A stretch of DNA of 64,000 nt from Candidatus Accumulibacter similis (GTDB taxonomy: Bacteria; Pseudomonadota; Gammaproteobacteria; Burkholderiales; Rhodocyclaceae), in the NCBI GenBank assembly GCA_013347225.1, contig CP054595.1, positions 434,001-498,000 on the forward strand. The letters run 5' to 3'. The notes below the pieces were generated by a model that had not been told where the DNA came from, did no database searches, and was given only the letters and a program-made list of their open reading frames with translations. Positions 46,357 to 55,019 of this stretch are shown here, in pieces (within the stretch, counting starts at the first letter, position 1; the number at the start of each line of letters is the position of its first letter). A program made the translations under genes and the position numbers.

Positions 46357-46895
46357 AGGGGCTGTGGCTGCTCTGTCTCGCGTGTGGCGTCCTTGGCCTT
46401 GGCGGTTGTGGCGGCGTGGCGGTGGATCGCTATCGTGGCGAGCAACCGGTGCTCGACCTCGCGCGGTACTTCGAAGGCACCGTAGATGGCTGGGGGATCT
46501 TCCAGGATCGCTCCGGGCAGGTCGTCAAGCGCTTCCATGTCGTCATCGACGCCAGTTGGGCGACGCGGGATGGCGTCGCTGTCGGCACCCTCGACGAGCA
46601 CTTCTCCTGGTCGGATGGCAGCACCTCGCGGCGCGTGTGGACGATCACCCGCAGCGCTGACGGGCGCTACGTCGGGCGCGCCGACGACGTCGTCGGCGAT
46701 GCCGAGGGCAAAGTCGCCGGCAACGCGCTGCACTGGCGCTACGTGCTGGCGCTGCCGGTCGATGGTCGCGTCTGGCACGTCGATTTCGACGACTGGATGT
46801 TCCTTGTTGATGACCAGGTGATGCTCAACCGCGCACGGATGTCGAAGTTCGGCTTCGACCTCGGCGAGGTGACCCTGAGCCTTCGCAAGCGATGA
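46353..46895 (+). CDS. DUF3833 lipoprotein
   Basis: This 180-residue protein has a lipoprotein signal (MKGLWLLCLACGVLGLGGC, lipobox LGGC with Cys19). The body has the DUF3833 pattern (LDLARYFEGTVDGWGIFQDRSG, WHVDFDDWMFLVDDQVMLNRA). It should be a periplasm-facing, membrane-attached protein. Its function is unknown, but the family co-occurs with Cfa homologues, SDR and NTF2-like genes in proteobacteria. It overlaps the MFS gene and the SDR gene by four bases each. Confidence 0.88.
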   Translation: MKGLWLLCLACGVLGLGGCGGVAVDRYRGEQPVLDLARYFEGTVDGWGIFQDRSGQVVKRFHVVIDASWATRDGVAVGTLDEHFSWSDGSTSRRVWTITRSADGRYVGRADDVVGDAEGKVAGNALHWRYVLALPVDGRVWHVDFDDWMFLVDDQVMLNRARMSKFGFDLGEVTLSLRKR

Positions 46896-47677
46896 GCAAT
46901 CCGGCGATCACTAACTGGCGTGACTGCCGCGTCTGGCTTCTGGGAGCCTCGAGTGGCATCGGCGCGGCGCTCGGCAGGGCGCTGCTGCAGCGTGGCGCCC
47001 GCGTCGCCTTCTCGGCGCGCAACGCAGAGCGGCTGCATGCGGTCGCCGCCGGCGCCGAACGGGCGCTTGTGCTGCCCTGCGATGCGGCCGACGAGGACAG
47101 CCTGCGGGGCGCATGGGCGACCCTGCTGGCGACCTGGGGTGGCGTCGACCTGGCGATCTATGTCGCCGCCGACTATCGGCCGATGCGCGCCTGGAGCATC
47201 GACCTGCCGCAGGCGCGGCGGATGATCGATGTCAATCTGGTTGCTGCCGTTGCCTTCGCCCACTGCGTCGTGCCGCAACTGCTGCGCCAGAAACGGGGCC
47301 AGATCGCCTTCGTCGCCAGTGTCGCCGGCTATCGCGGCCTGCCGAAGTCGCTGATCTACGGAACGACCAAGGCGGCGCTGATCAACTTCGCCGAGGCCCT
47401 CTACCTCGACCTGCGGCCGCAGGGCATCGGTGTGCGCGTGATCAACCCCGGCTTCGTCGCCACGCCGCTGACGGCCGGCAACGATTTCGCCATGCCGGCG
47501 CTGCTGACGCCGGAACAGGCGGCGCAGGAGACCATCGCCGGTTTCGCCGGCGGGGCATTCGAGATCCATTTCCCGAAGCGCTTCACGCGCGCAATGAAGC
47601 TGCTGGCGCATCTGCCCTACCGCCTCTACTTCCCGCTCGTGCGCATGCTGACCGGCGCCGGCGGGCGCTTGCCATGA
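46892..47677 (+). CDS. Short-chain dehydrogenase/reductase
   Basis: This 261-residue SDR has the NAD(P)-binding VWLLGASSGIGAALGRALL with an Arg shortly after (FSARNAERL) that favours NADP. The catalytic Ser lies in AFVASVAGYRG and the YGTTKAALINF segment holds Tyr-x-x-x-Lys. The substrate is unknown; a lipid-derived carbonyl would fit the operon. It overlaps both neighbours by four bases. Confidence 0.92.
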   Translation: MSNPAITNWRDCRVWLLGASSGIGAALGRALLQRGARVAFSARNAERLHAVAAGAERALVLPCDAADEDSLRGAWATLLATWGGVDLAIYVAADYRPMRAWSIDLPQARRMIDVNLVAAVAFAHCVVPQLLRQKRGQIAFVASVAGYRGLPKSLIYGTTKAALINFAEALYLDLRPQGIGVRVINPGFVATPLTAGNDFAMPALLTPEQAAQETIAGFAGGAFEIHFPKRFTRAMKLLAHLPYRLYFPLVRMLTGAGGRLP

Positions 47678-48111
47678 ACACGCGCGCCGCCGTAGATGCA
47701 CTCGTGCGGTTCTTCGAGCACCTCGACCCGGACAACGTGGGCTTCCTTGCCGACCATTATGCGGCGGACGCCTGCTTCAAGGATCCGTTCAACGATGTGC
47801 GCGGCGTGCCGGCAATCCAGCGCATCTTCACCCACATGTTTGCCCAGATCAGCGAGCCCCGCTTCATCGTCGCCGAGCGCTTCGTCGATGGGCAGGCGGC
47901 AGTGCTCGTCTGGGAACTGCATTTCCGGCTGGCCACGCACGGTCGCGGCGGTGCCCCGCAGGTCATCCGTGGTGTGTCGCACCTGCGTTTTGCGGGCGAT
48001 GGCAAGGTGAGCTGGCATCGCGACTATTGGGACGCCGCCGAAGAACTGTACGCCAAGCTGCCGTTGCTCGGCTGGCTGATGCGTCGCATGCAGCGCAGGC
48101 TGGCTGCCTGA
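47674..48111 (+). CDS. NTF2-like (SnoaL-type) protein
   Basis: This 145-residue single-domain protein has the cone-shaped NTF2/SnoaL pattern (FFEHLDPDNVGFLADHYAADACFKDPFND, GVSHLRFAGDGKVSWHRDYWD). Family members are small isomerases, cyclases or binding proteins. It is the last gene of the array; no obvious terminator follows, and the next gene (adenylate cyclase) is convergent. Confidence 0.87.
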   Translation: MNTRAAVDALVRFFEHLDPDNVGFLADHYAADACFKDPFNDVRGVPAIQRIFTHMFAQISEPRFIVAERFVDGQAAVLVWELHFRLATHGRGGAPQVIRGVSHLRFAGDGKVSWHRDYWDAAEELYAKLPLLGWLMRRMQRRLAA

Positions 48112-48196
48112 GAGGTACTTCAGGCATCGTCTCGAGCCGACCGAGATGCCACACGCGACCGGGCGAACGACGCGCCATGTCCGTCCGCACAAGTGC

Positions 48197-49519
48197 TCAG
48201 CCAGCAGCCGCACGTCCCTTGAGCAGGAAGACGCGCATCGATCCCTTGCCCTTGATCTGGATCTCGCCCCGCTCATCACAGACGAAGTCCGGTGTGAGCA
48301 GGGCACGCGTAGTTTCGCTGATCTGGATCTCACCCGAGATGCCTTGCGACTCCATGCGCGAGGCAATGTTGACCGTGTCACCCCAGAGGTCGTAAATGAA
48401 GCGCTTCTTGCCGATCACGCCGGCGACGACGGCACCCGAGTTGATGCCGATGCGAATCTCGAGCCCCGGGAACTCCCTGATCGCCGTCCGCAGTCGCAGC
48501 GCCAGGTCGGCGAGCGCCACGGCGTGGTCGGCACGCGCCTCCGGGATGCCGGCGGCCACCATGTACGCGTCGCCGATCGTCTTGATCTTCTCGAGCCTGG
48601 CTTCCTCGGTGAGGTCGTCGAACCGCGAGAAGATCGCATCGAGCAGGCCGACGACATTGGGCACCGACTCCGAGAGCGAGGTATACCCGACGATGTCGGC
48701 GAAGAGCACGCTGCAGTCACTGAACGCATCGGCAAAGGTCCGCCCTTCACGACGCAGGCGCCGGCTGATCGACGCCGGCAGCATGTTTTCGAGAAGATCC
48801 TCGAGCCGCCTGTTGGCGCCCGCCAGTTGTCTTTCGGCTTCGGCGAGGTCGGCCAGAAAAAGATGGGCGACGTACATCAGCGAGGAAAGGCCGGCAAAGA
48901 ACAGGATCCAGCGACCGGTCTCCTGCGCTTCCAGCGAGTAGGGCAGGCCGACGGGCGGCAACGACAGCAACCCGAGTTCGACGGCAACGAAGATCAAAAG
49001 GCAGACCAGTGCGTACAGCTCCCGTGCCCGGCTGCCGTGCTCGAAGAACAGAAGGTAGGCACCGATGGTCAGCGGCAGCAGATGATGGTGGCTCATGCTG
49101 CGAAACGGGCTGGCGACTCCTTCCAGTGCAATCAGGCCGGCGACGACGGGAATCACGACCCAGAAGTAGCTGTGGCTGGCGAGCCCGAGCTGTCCTCGCG
49201 AGAGGCAGGACCACACCCACGCAGCACCGCAGAAGGAAACGCCCTGGAGCAGCAGCGTCGGCATGTCGTCACGGCTCAGCGCGACGATGCTCCAGATGGC
49301 CGCGTAGGTGACGAGGAAGCCGATCCCCGTGCGCAGCAGGCGCTCGGCCCGACGCCGCCGATACTGGCGGAAAGCCACATCGGTGAAGACAAAATCGCGC
49401 GCGTTGCCTGGATCGCTCAAGATCAGGAAGTCCGGTTGGGCCTTGAAGGCGGCGCGCGGAGTATCCGCCCTCCGGCGACGGCGGTCAAACGGCGGCTGCG
49501 GCCGACGCTCAGCGGGCAT
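48197..49519 (-). CDS. Membrane-bound class III adenylate cyclase
   Basis: Starting at ATG 49519 gives 440 residues; the upstream open frame has low-complexity Arg-rich sequence and is less likely. About six hydrophobic segments (residues 60-215) are followed by a coiled linker (AEAERQLAGANRRLEDLLENM). The cyclase domain has VLFADIVGYTSLSE (metal Asp), KIKTIGDAYMVAAG (Lys for adenine and second Asp) and YDLWGDTVNIASRMES (Asp plus Asn/Arg). The Lys/Asp pair predicts ATP rather than GTP. It should make cAMP in response to a membrane signal. Confidence 0.92.
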   Translation of the reverse strand: MPAERRPQPPFDRRRRRADTPRAAFKAQPDFLILSDPGNARDFVFTDVAFRQYRRRRAERLLRTGIGFLVTYAAIWSIVALSRDDMPTLLLQGVSFCGAAWVWSCLSRGQLGLASHSYFWVVIPVVAGLIALEGVASPFRSMSHHHLLPLTIGAYLLFFEHGSRARELYALVCLLIFVAVELGLLSLPPVGLPYSLEAQETGRWILFFAGLSSLMYVAHLFLADLAEAERQLAGANRRLEDLLENMLPASISRRLRREGRTFADAFSDCSVLFADIVGYTSLSESVPNVVGLLDAIFSRFDDLTEEARLEKIKTIGDAYMVAAGIPEARADHAVALADLALRLRTAIREFPGLEIRIGINSGAVVAGVIGKKRFIYDLWGDTVNIASRMESQGISGEIQISETTRALLTPDFVCDERGEIQIKGKGSMRVFLLKGRAAAG

Positions 49520-49736
49520 GGGCCATTCGACTGCAGAAGGCGACGGCAGTTGATCGGCAGCGCCAGCCCGAAGTTGCCGTCGGTGAGCGAGGCGATCAGG
49601 ATGCCGCCGGCGGCTCGGGATAGAATGACGGTCGGCGATCGCCTCGGAAGCTGGCGGCTGCTTCCGCTTTGCGGACCGGGAGCAGACTGCGCCCGATTCC
49701 CGGGACGCAAACACGGCACGACGGGAGGACCATTCG

Positions 49737-50102
49737 ATGTCATCGTTCAATGAAGTTGCCGAAATCGTCGGCCTGCTGTTTGACGGCCTTGGAGTTCTCG
49801 TCATCGTCCTCGGCACCTTGGTCGCAGCCGCTCGGCTGGTCATCCGCCATCGAGCAGCAACCGATCGCTACCGGCTGTTCCGCCAGGACATCGGCCGAGG
49901 AATCCTGCTTGGCCTGGAGTTCCTGGTGGCCGCCGACATCATCCGCACCGTGGCGGTGACGCCGACGCTCGAGGGCGTCCTCGTCCTCGGCCTCATCGTC
50001 CTCATTCGGACCTTCCTGAGCACCGCGTTGCAGGTCGAACTCGAGGGCCGCTGGCCTTGGCAGCGGGCAAGTGAGGGCTCAACCCGGCCAGGGGAAGAGT
50101 GA
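49737..50102 (+). CDS. DUF1622 membrane protein
   Basis: This 121-residue protein has three hydrophobic segments (VGLLFDGLGVLVIVLGTLVAAA, LGLEFLVAADIIRTV, VLVLGLIVLIRTFLSTAL), with YRLFRQDIGRGILLGLEFLVAADI as the DUF1622 core. Function is unknown. It is divergent from the adenylate cyclase across a 217-bp gap. Confidence 0.85.
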   Translation: MSSFNEVAEIVGLLFDGLGVLVIVLGTLVAAARLVIRHRAATDRYRLFRQDIGRGILLGLEFLVAADIIRTVAVTPTLEGVLVLGLIVLIRTFLSTALQVELEGRWPWQRASEGSTRPGEE

Positions 50103-50590
50103 GCGACGCGTTGGCGGTTTGCTGGCTGGTCAATCGCCGGGTGGATGGGGGGCGGCAGCATCAGGAGCAACGGAACGGGAACGAAGCGGCGAGGAGGTGC
50201 TGCACGCGGCTTCAAGAGCGCGTGATCTTCGGTGACGCACAACTGGCCTCGCATCTTCCGGGGCCTGACCGCGGCGCCGGCTGCTGCCGATTGGCGGCTG
50301 CTTGAGCACGTTCGGTGCCTCATCCGGAAGCCCTTGTCGAGCACGGGCGCGTTCCAGGCAACTGCTGGGGCTACCGAAGCAACTCGTCCCGACCCGGAAT
50401 GCGAACTGCGTCTGCGCACTGGCGCTGCATGGTTGATGGTGTACCCACAAGAGCCCCGGAAGCCTGGACCCTACCATGACCAGTGGCCAAACCCTCGTCA
50501 GCGCGCGTCATTACGGCCCAGCCTCCTGGTCGTTGCTGCAACCACTTTCACCTCTGCTTGCCACGGGCGCCAGGTCGGCCCCCAGCGCTC
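50103..50590. other. Gene-free stretch, nothing recognised
   Basis: About 490 bp between DUF1622 and the SMR gene hold only short open frames with biased, unfamiliar translations in all frames. No promoter, hairpin or IS end was recognised. It begins the accessory zone that also contains the transposase remnant. Confidence 0.5.
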
Positions 50591-50932
50591 CTAGCTCCCG
50601 CCGTCCCTGACGCTGGCGGAGAGGAGGTTGATGACGGCCACGCCCGCCACGATCAGCACGATGCCGACGAGCGCGGGCGCATCCAGCGCCTGGCCGAAGA
50701 ACAGGTAGCCGACGAGCGTGATCAGGGCCACGCCGGCGCCGGCCCACACCGCGTAGGCGATGCCAACCGGCAGCGTCTTCAGGGTGAGTCCCAGGAAGTA
50801 GAAGGCGATCAGGTAGGCGACGACGACGATCGCCGACGGCAGCAATCTGGTGAAGCCTTCCGAGCTCTTGAGAAACGAGGTGCCGATCACTTCGGCGACG
50901 ATGGCGATCGCCAGGCAGGTCCAGTGCGACAT
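50591..50932 (-). CDS. Small multidrug resistance (SMR/EmrE) family transporter
   Basis: This 113-residue protein has four membrane helices. The essential Glu14 equivalent is in [20 protein letters not shown], and [27 protein letters not shown] and [10 protein letters not shown] are typical. The protein would work as an antiparallel dimer that exchanges protons for cationic compounds or guanidinium. The start at 50932 matches EmrE; a longer frame to 51049 is unlikely. Confidence 0.93.
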   Translation of the reverse strand: MSHWTCLAIAIVAEVIGTSFLKSSEGFTRLLPSAIVVVAYLIAFYFLGLTLKTLPVGIAYAVWAGAGVALITLVGYLFFGQALDAPALVGIVLIVAGVAVINLLSASVRDGGS

Positions 50933-51300
50933 GCGGGTGTTTCTCCAGGATGACCATTGATGGCAACTGCCGCTTGCTGCTGCGGAAGGCGTGCGGGCGG
51001 GCTGCCCGCGATCCGGCGGCTGGCGGGGACTGCCGGACCAGGCCGTCATGCTGCCCGTACTGGCCGGGATTGTATGGCCGAGCGAGACAAAGTCAATCGC
51101 CTGGTCTGTGCCGGGGTTTGCGAGCGGCGAGTCGCGGCCGGATGGTTAGCGGTCGGTCGATGCTGCGATACTCCGCCGGCAGCGCTCGCGTGCCCGACCC
51201 TCTTTTCGGCCCACCGCGCACCTTCGTGGTCGCCGGGCATCGTTCATCACCAGACCAGTATCACGCTGAGTAAAGCGTTGAGGATGCCGCTGTCGAGCAA
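50933..51300. other. Gene-free stretch beside transposase remnant
   Basis: This 370-bp stretch is free of recognisable coding sequence. Its far end adjoins the truncated 3' end of the IS1634-like transposase, so part of it may be decayed insertion-sequence flank. No terminal inverted repeat could be identified by eye. Confidence 0.4.
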
Positions 51301-51850
51301 CGGCTGTGCGGCGGGCGCGATCACTTGACGCTGCACGAAGAGAATGGCCCGCAGGGTCGCCCGGTTGTCGGTGAGTCGCACGGCCTTGAGCTTTGCGCGC
51401 AGGAACTGGACGCACCGGCAGGCGGGGGCGTTGACGAAAAGATGTCCGTCCGAGCGCGCTTCCAGATGGTGATGAATGGCTCGCAAGCCGAGCTCGCCGT
51501 TTCAGGCTGCGAAACACACCCTCCAGGACGGTCAGCATCGTGCAGGTCCGCCAGAGCTTCGCGTCCTCCCAGGCGAGCTCGTTGGTCCGCAGGCAAGGGG
51601 CGCCGGGATGTGTGGCCATCGTGCCGGGAACCGGTCCTTCTGCCAGGTGATCGCCGTCACCGTCGTGCCCCCTTTCCTCGGTGACGGAATGAACCTGCTA
51701 GTGCTGGCTGGCGCCGCGGCTCTTCTGCTTGAGTCGGCCGATACGTTCCATCAGCTTGGCCCGTTGCGTTGCCATGGCATCGCCCTTGAAAAGTTCGCCT
51801 GACAGCTGCGGGCCGTCGAGTCGCGGCCGGGCAACGCTGCCGCGCCAACC
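51301..51850 (-). pseudogene. Frameshifted remnant of an IS1634-like transposase
   Basis: Reading the reverse strand in three frames recovers pieces of one transposase C-terminal half. The order is FKGDAMATQRAKLMERIGRLKQKSR (ending in a stop), TAITWQKD, then ATHPGAPCLRTNELAWEDAKLWRT..VFRSLK, then AIHHHLEARSDGHLFVN with CVQFLRAKLK and RATLRAILFVQRQV. These match the IS1634/IS4-type core in order (LRTNE...KLWRTYTML...VFRSLKSELGLR.I.H...R..GHLF). Stops and frameshifts, and a missing 3' end, make it inactive. It marks past insertion in this accessory region. Confidence 0.8.
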
Positions 51851-51924
51851 CGCACCGGGCCTGCGGTCGGGCGTTCCCGGCGTGATCTTGATGCGCTCGG
51901 GCTGGCGGTGCCCACTGCGAGAAC

Positions 51925-52413
51925 TCAGATGGTTCCTTCTGCCGAATCGGGCGCAGGAGATTCCGACCGGTCAAGTTCAAGGGCAGCGGCGAGATTCGAC
52001 TTGACGGTTGTCAGGATCTTGGACAATTGCTCCTGTTGCTCCGTTGACAGGCCGTGGAGCATCTCCGTTCGACTGCACCGAATGACCGTCTCGACCTGGG
52101 CCAGCAGTTGCCGCGCTCGGTCGGTCAAATGAATGCCCCATGCGCGTCGGTCGCCGGCAACTCGACGGCGTTCGATCCAGCCGCTCTTCTCGACCTGATC
52201 GATCAGGCGGCCGGCCGTGGATTTTTCGATCTCGAGCCTGGCGGATATGTGCGACTGCGAAAGCCCCTCCTGCTTCGACAGGATCGCCAGTATCGACCAT
52301 TGCGCACGCGTCAGTCCGAGCGGCTGCAACCGTCGGTCGACCAGCTTGCGCAGCAGTCGCGCGGACTCCGTCAGGAGGAAGCCCGAGCCCCGCTGGGAAT
52401 CATCGATGATCAT
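51925..52413 (-). CDS. MarR-family transcriptional regulator
   Basis: This 162-residue winged-helix protein has the MarR recognition region SQSHISARLEIEKSTAGRLIDQVEKSGWIERR followed by the wing GDRRAWGIHLTDRARQLL. MarR dimers usually repress efflux, stress or catabolic genes and release DNA on binding phenolic or oxidised ligands. Possible targets nearby are the SMR transporter (about 1 kb away on the same strand), but no operator was identified. It abuts the transposase remnant. Confidence 0.9.
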   Translation of the reverse strand: MIIDDSQRGSGFLLTESARLLRKLVDRRLQPLGLTRAQWSILAILSKQEGLSQSHISARLEIEKSTAGRLIDQVEKSGWIERRRVAGDRRAWGIHLTDRARQLLAQVETVIRCSRTEMLHGLSTEQQEQLSKILTTVKSNLAAALELDRSESPAPDSAEGTI

Positions 52414-52547
52414 GCATGTGGCCTCAGTGACGATGCAGGGATTGGTGCCTCATTGTCGGGCGCCGGCGCTGCTTCCTGCGCGCGAGTCAGCTGCCGATTA
52501 TCCCGGTTTCTGCGGCACGCGGCGAGCGTGGTGGCGCCTGCCCGCCG

Positions 52548-53177
52548 GTGATGCGCTTCGGTCGCTGGATGCCGCCGAGGAGGGGCATCGCCGCGCTCAC
52601 CGACGACGCCGATGTTTGGTGGGAAGGACTGGACGGTCGGCCGTCGGCGCATGCCATCGCCTGGAAGGGCGAGGACTGGACTCCCGACTGCGGCCGCGTC
52701 GCGACGCATGCCAACGCGCGCTTCACGGCGCCGGCCAGCAAGTGTCCGAGCATCGACGCGGACTGGGAAGACCCGGACGGCGTGCCGATCAGCGCCTTCG
52801 TGTTCGGTGGCAGGATGAGCAAGGACATGCCACTGGTCTTCCAGGCCTTCAACTGGAGCCACGGGTTGTATCTGGCCGCGACCATGGGTTCGGAAGCGAC
52901 AGCCGCGGCCATTGGCCGGGCGGCGATGCGTCGAGACCCGATGGCGATGCTGCCGTTCCGTAGCTACAACATGGCGGACCCCCTTTCGCGCAACATCTTC
53001 CATGACCTGATGTCGGTCGGCGGCAAGGCGGGCACGTCCGAGGCGCGTGCCCACGCAGAGCAGTTCGACATGTTCGTCGACCACCTGCCCAAGGAGTCCA
53101 TCTGCGAACGTGAAATGCTGCGCTCATGGCCTTGGCGTTCGCCAGACAAACGGGAGCTGGCGCATGAGGCTCATTGA
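52548..53177 (+). pseudogene. Internal fragment of GTP-dependent phosphoenolpyruvate carboxykinase
   Basis: Residues about 16-142 of this open frame are clearly PEPCK (GTP): [47 protein letters not shown] and [21 protein letters not shown], then [15 protein letters not shown]. The real enzyme has about 300 residues before and 170 after this block, and neither is present in any frame here. The remaining 65 residues (ADPLSRN to the end) are not PEPCK. It is a dead, truncated copy in the accessory zone, perhaps left by recombination. Confidence 0.85.
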
Positions 53178-53401
53178 GCCTTCGTCGTTGACCGTACGGT
53201 TGCGCCCGCTGGCAACCTGCTGCCAGCGGCGCTTCCTGCCCATCCCCGGAGCGGGCGTCGTCGAGGGGATAGCTGAACTCGCGCCTTGCGGGGAGGGAAC
53301 TGAGATTCTTGATCACGGGCGAGGCCCGTCGACCAAGGTGTGGCGTCGGGCAGTCGGCACGCCGGCGCCAGCGCGCGCCGTATTCATTGCAGGACTCCAG
53401 C

Positions 53402-54064
53402 ATGAAGTTCCTGCCTGAACTGTTTGTCGCCAACGCCCGCTGGGCCGACGACATGCGAACTGCCGACCGCAACTTCTTTGCGGGGCTGGCAGCCCTGCAG
53501 GATCCTGACTACTTGTGGATCGGCTGTTCGGACAGCCGGGTACCGGCAAATCAGATCACCGGTCTCAAGCCGGGCCAAGTGTTCGTCCATCGGAATATCG
53601 CCAACGTCGTGGTGCATACGGATCTCAATTGCCTGTTGGTGATGCAGGACGCGATCGATGTGCTCAAGGTCCGCCACGTCATCGTCTGCGGGCACTTCGG
53701 ATGCGGCGGTGTCCGGGCCGCCCTCGAAGGGCCCGCACTCGGACTGATCGACAACTGGTTGCGTCACATTCAGGATGTGCGCGATCGGCACGTAGACTTC
53801 CTGGCCGCGCTGCCGGACGACAGGAGCCGCTGGCGCGCCCCGTGTGAACTGAACGTCATCGAGCAGGTGCGCAACGTCGCTCGCACCACGCTGGTCGGCG
53901 ATGCCTGGAAGCGACGCCAGCCCCTGATTCTGCATGCCTGGATCTATGGGCTGGAGGACGGTCTTCTGCAAGACCTGCCGGGATCGTGCAGCGAGGCCGG
54001 CGAAGTTGATTCGGTCATCGCCGCGGCAGTGGCAACGATCCGGTCGCGTTACCTGAGGAATTGA
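53402..54064 (+). CDS. can: Beta-class carbonic anhydrase
   Basis: This 220-residue protein has the zinc ligands and catalytic dyad of beta carbonic anhydrases: IGCSDSRVPAN (Cys, Asp-Arg) and VCGHFGCGGVRAAL (His, Cys). It interconverts CO2 and bicarbonate, supplying carboxylases such as the propionyl-CoA carboxylase encoded elsewhere in the window. The ATG at 53402 begins MKFLPELFVANARWADDM, the usual start; a longer frame from 53309 is not conserved-looking. Confidence 0.95.
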   Translation: MKFLPELFVANARWADDMRTADRNFFAGLAALQDPDYLWIGCSDSRVPANQITGLKPGQVFVHRNIANVVVHTDLNCLLVMQDAIDVLKVRHVIVCGHFGCGGVRAALEGPALGLIDNWLRHIQDVRDRHVDFLAALPDDRSRWRAPCELNVIEQVRNVARTTLVGDAWKRRQPLILHAWIYGLEDGLLQDLPGSCSEAGEVDSVIAAAVATIRSRYLRN

Positions 54065-54280
54065 CACTCGCCATGAGGCGGCACGGGAGCGGGCGTGTTC
54101 CCGCCCGATCCTTCGTGAATGCCGCCTGGCGTGGTCGCCATGGGCTTTCCGGGCGCGGCGACCATCGGTGGGGCCGTCCATGGCCGGCAGCTCGTCCGCA
54201 TCAATGAGCCCTTGCCTTGGTGCCACGCGCAGCCCGCTTGACGGGAAACACACCCGGCAGGAACGAACACTGGAACTCGA

Positions 54281-54934
54281 ATGCCGACCAGAATCTACCT
54301 GGTGCGCCACGGCGCCACCGATCTAACTGCCGAAGACCGGTTCGCCGGCTCCTCTGATGTGCCTCTAGCGGACGCAGGCCGCCGACAGGTGGCGTGTCTG
54401 GCCGAGCGGCTGAAACGAGCGACGCTGGATGCCGTCTACGCCAGTCCGCTGCAACGCACCATGGAAACCGCGCGCACCTTGGCGCTCCCCCATGGTCTGA
54501 AGCCGATCGCCGATCCCGGCCGGCGCGAAATCGATTATGGCCACTGGGAGGGACTGCGTCGGTCGGAGATCGAAAGCCTGTTTCAGGCCGAGTATGCCCT
54601 CTGGCAGGAAGATCCGTTCGCCGTCGCTCCTCTGGGTGGAGAATCCGGTGTCAATGTACTCAACCGCGCACTGCCCACACTGCGCACGATCGTCGAGCGG
54701 CATCGGCAGTGAACGGTCGTGTTGGTATCCCACAAGGGGACCAACCGATTGCTGATCAGCAGCCTGCTGGGCCTCGACGTGCGGGCTTATCGTGACCGCC
54801 TCGAGCAAAGTCCGGCAGCGCTGAGCATCCTCGACTTCACGAGCGCCGTAAGTGCCCGCTTGCACTTGCTCAACGACGTTTCGCACTACGACGAGAAATG
54901 TGGGCGAACCCAGGCAGGGTGCTCGTGCCGCTGA
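54281..54934 (+). pseudogene. Histidine phosphatase interrupted by an in-frame TGA
   Basis: The first 143 residues have the RHG phosphatase motif IYLVRHGATDLTAEDRF, the ASPLQRTMETA segment and REIDYGHWEGL. A TGA at 54710-54712 then stops translation. The very same frame continues with VLVSHKGTNRLLISSLLG, which contains the second catalytic His of the family, and goes on to 54934 (ILDF...LNDVSHYD). Without the TGA this would be a normal 217-residue phosphoglycerate-mutase-like or alpha-ribazole-phosphatase-like enzyme. Truncation removes essential residues. A sequencing error is possible. Confidence 0.85.
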
Positions 54935-55019
54935 CACCGTTGGTCAGCGCCTGCCCATTGGTGGCGACACTGCCATATACTGAAGACGCTTTGCAACTCT
55001 ACTTCAAGGACGCAACCCC

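Noticed and set aside
49520..49843. N-terminal extension of the adenylate cyclase
   Set aside because: The extra 108 residues are low-complexity and overlap the start of DUF1622 on the other strand. The ATG at 49519 gives a normal protein.
50232..50594. A 120-codon forward open frame between DUF1622 and the SMR gene
   Set aside because: No family resemblance, unusual composition, and no ribosome binding site of note.
54710..54712. The in-frame TGA of the histidine phosphatase as a selenocysteine codon
   Set aside because: The position is not catalytic in the family and no SECIS-like hairpin was evident just downstream. A nonsense change is simpler.
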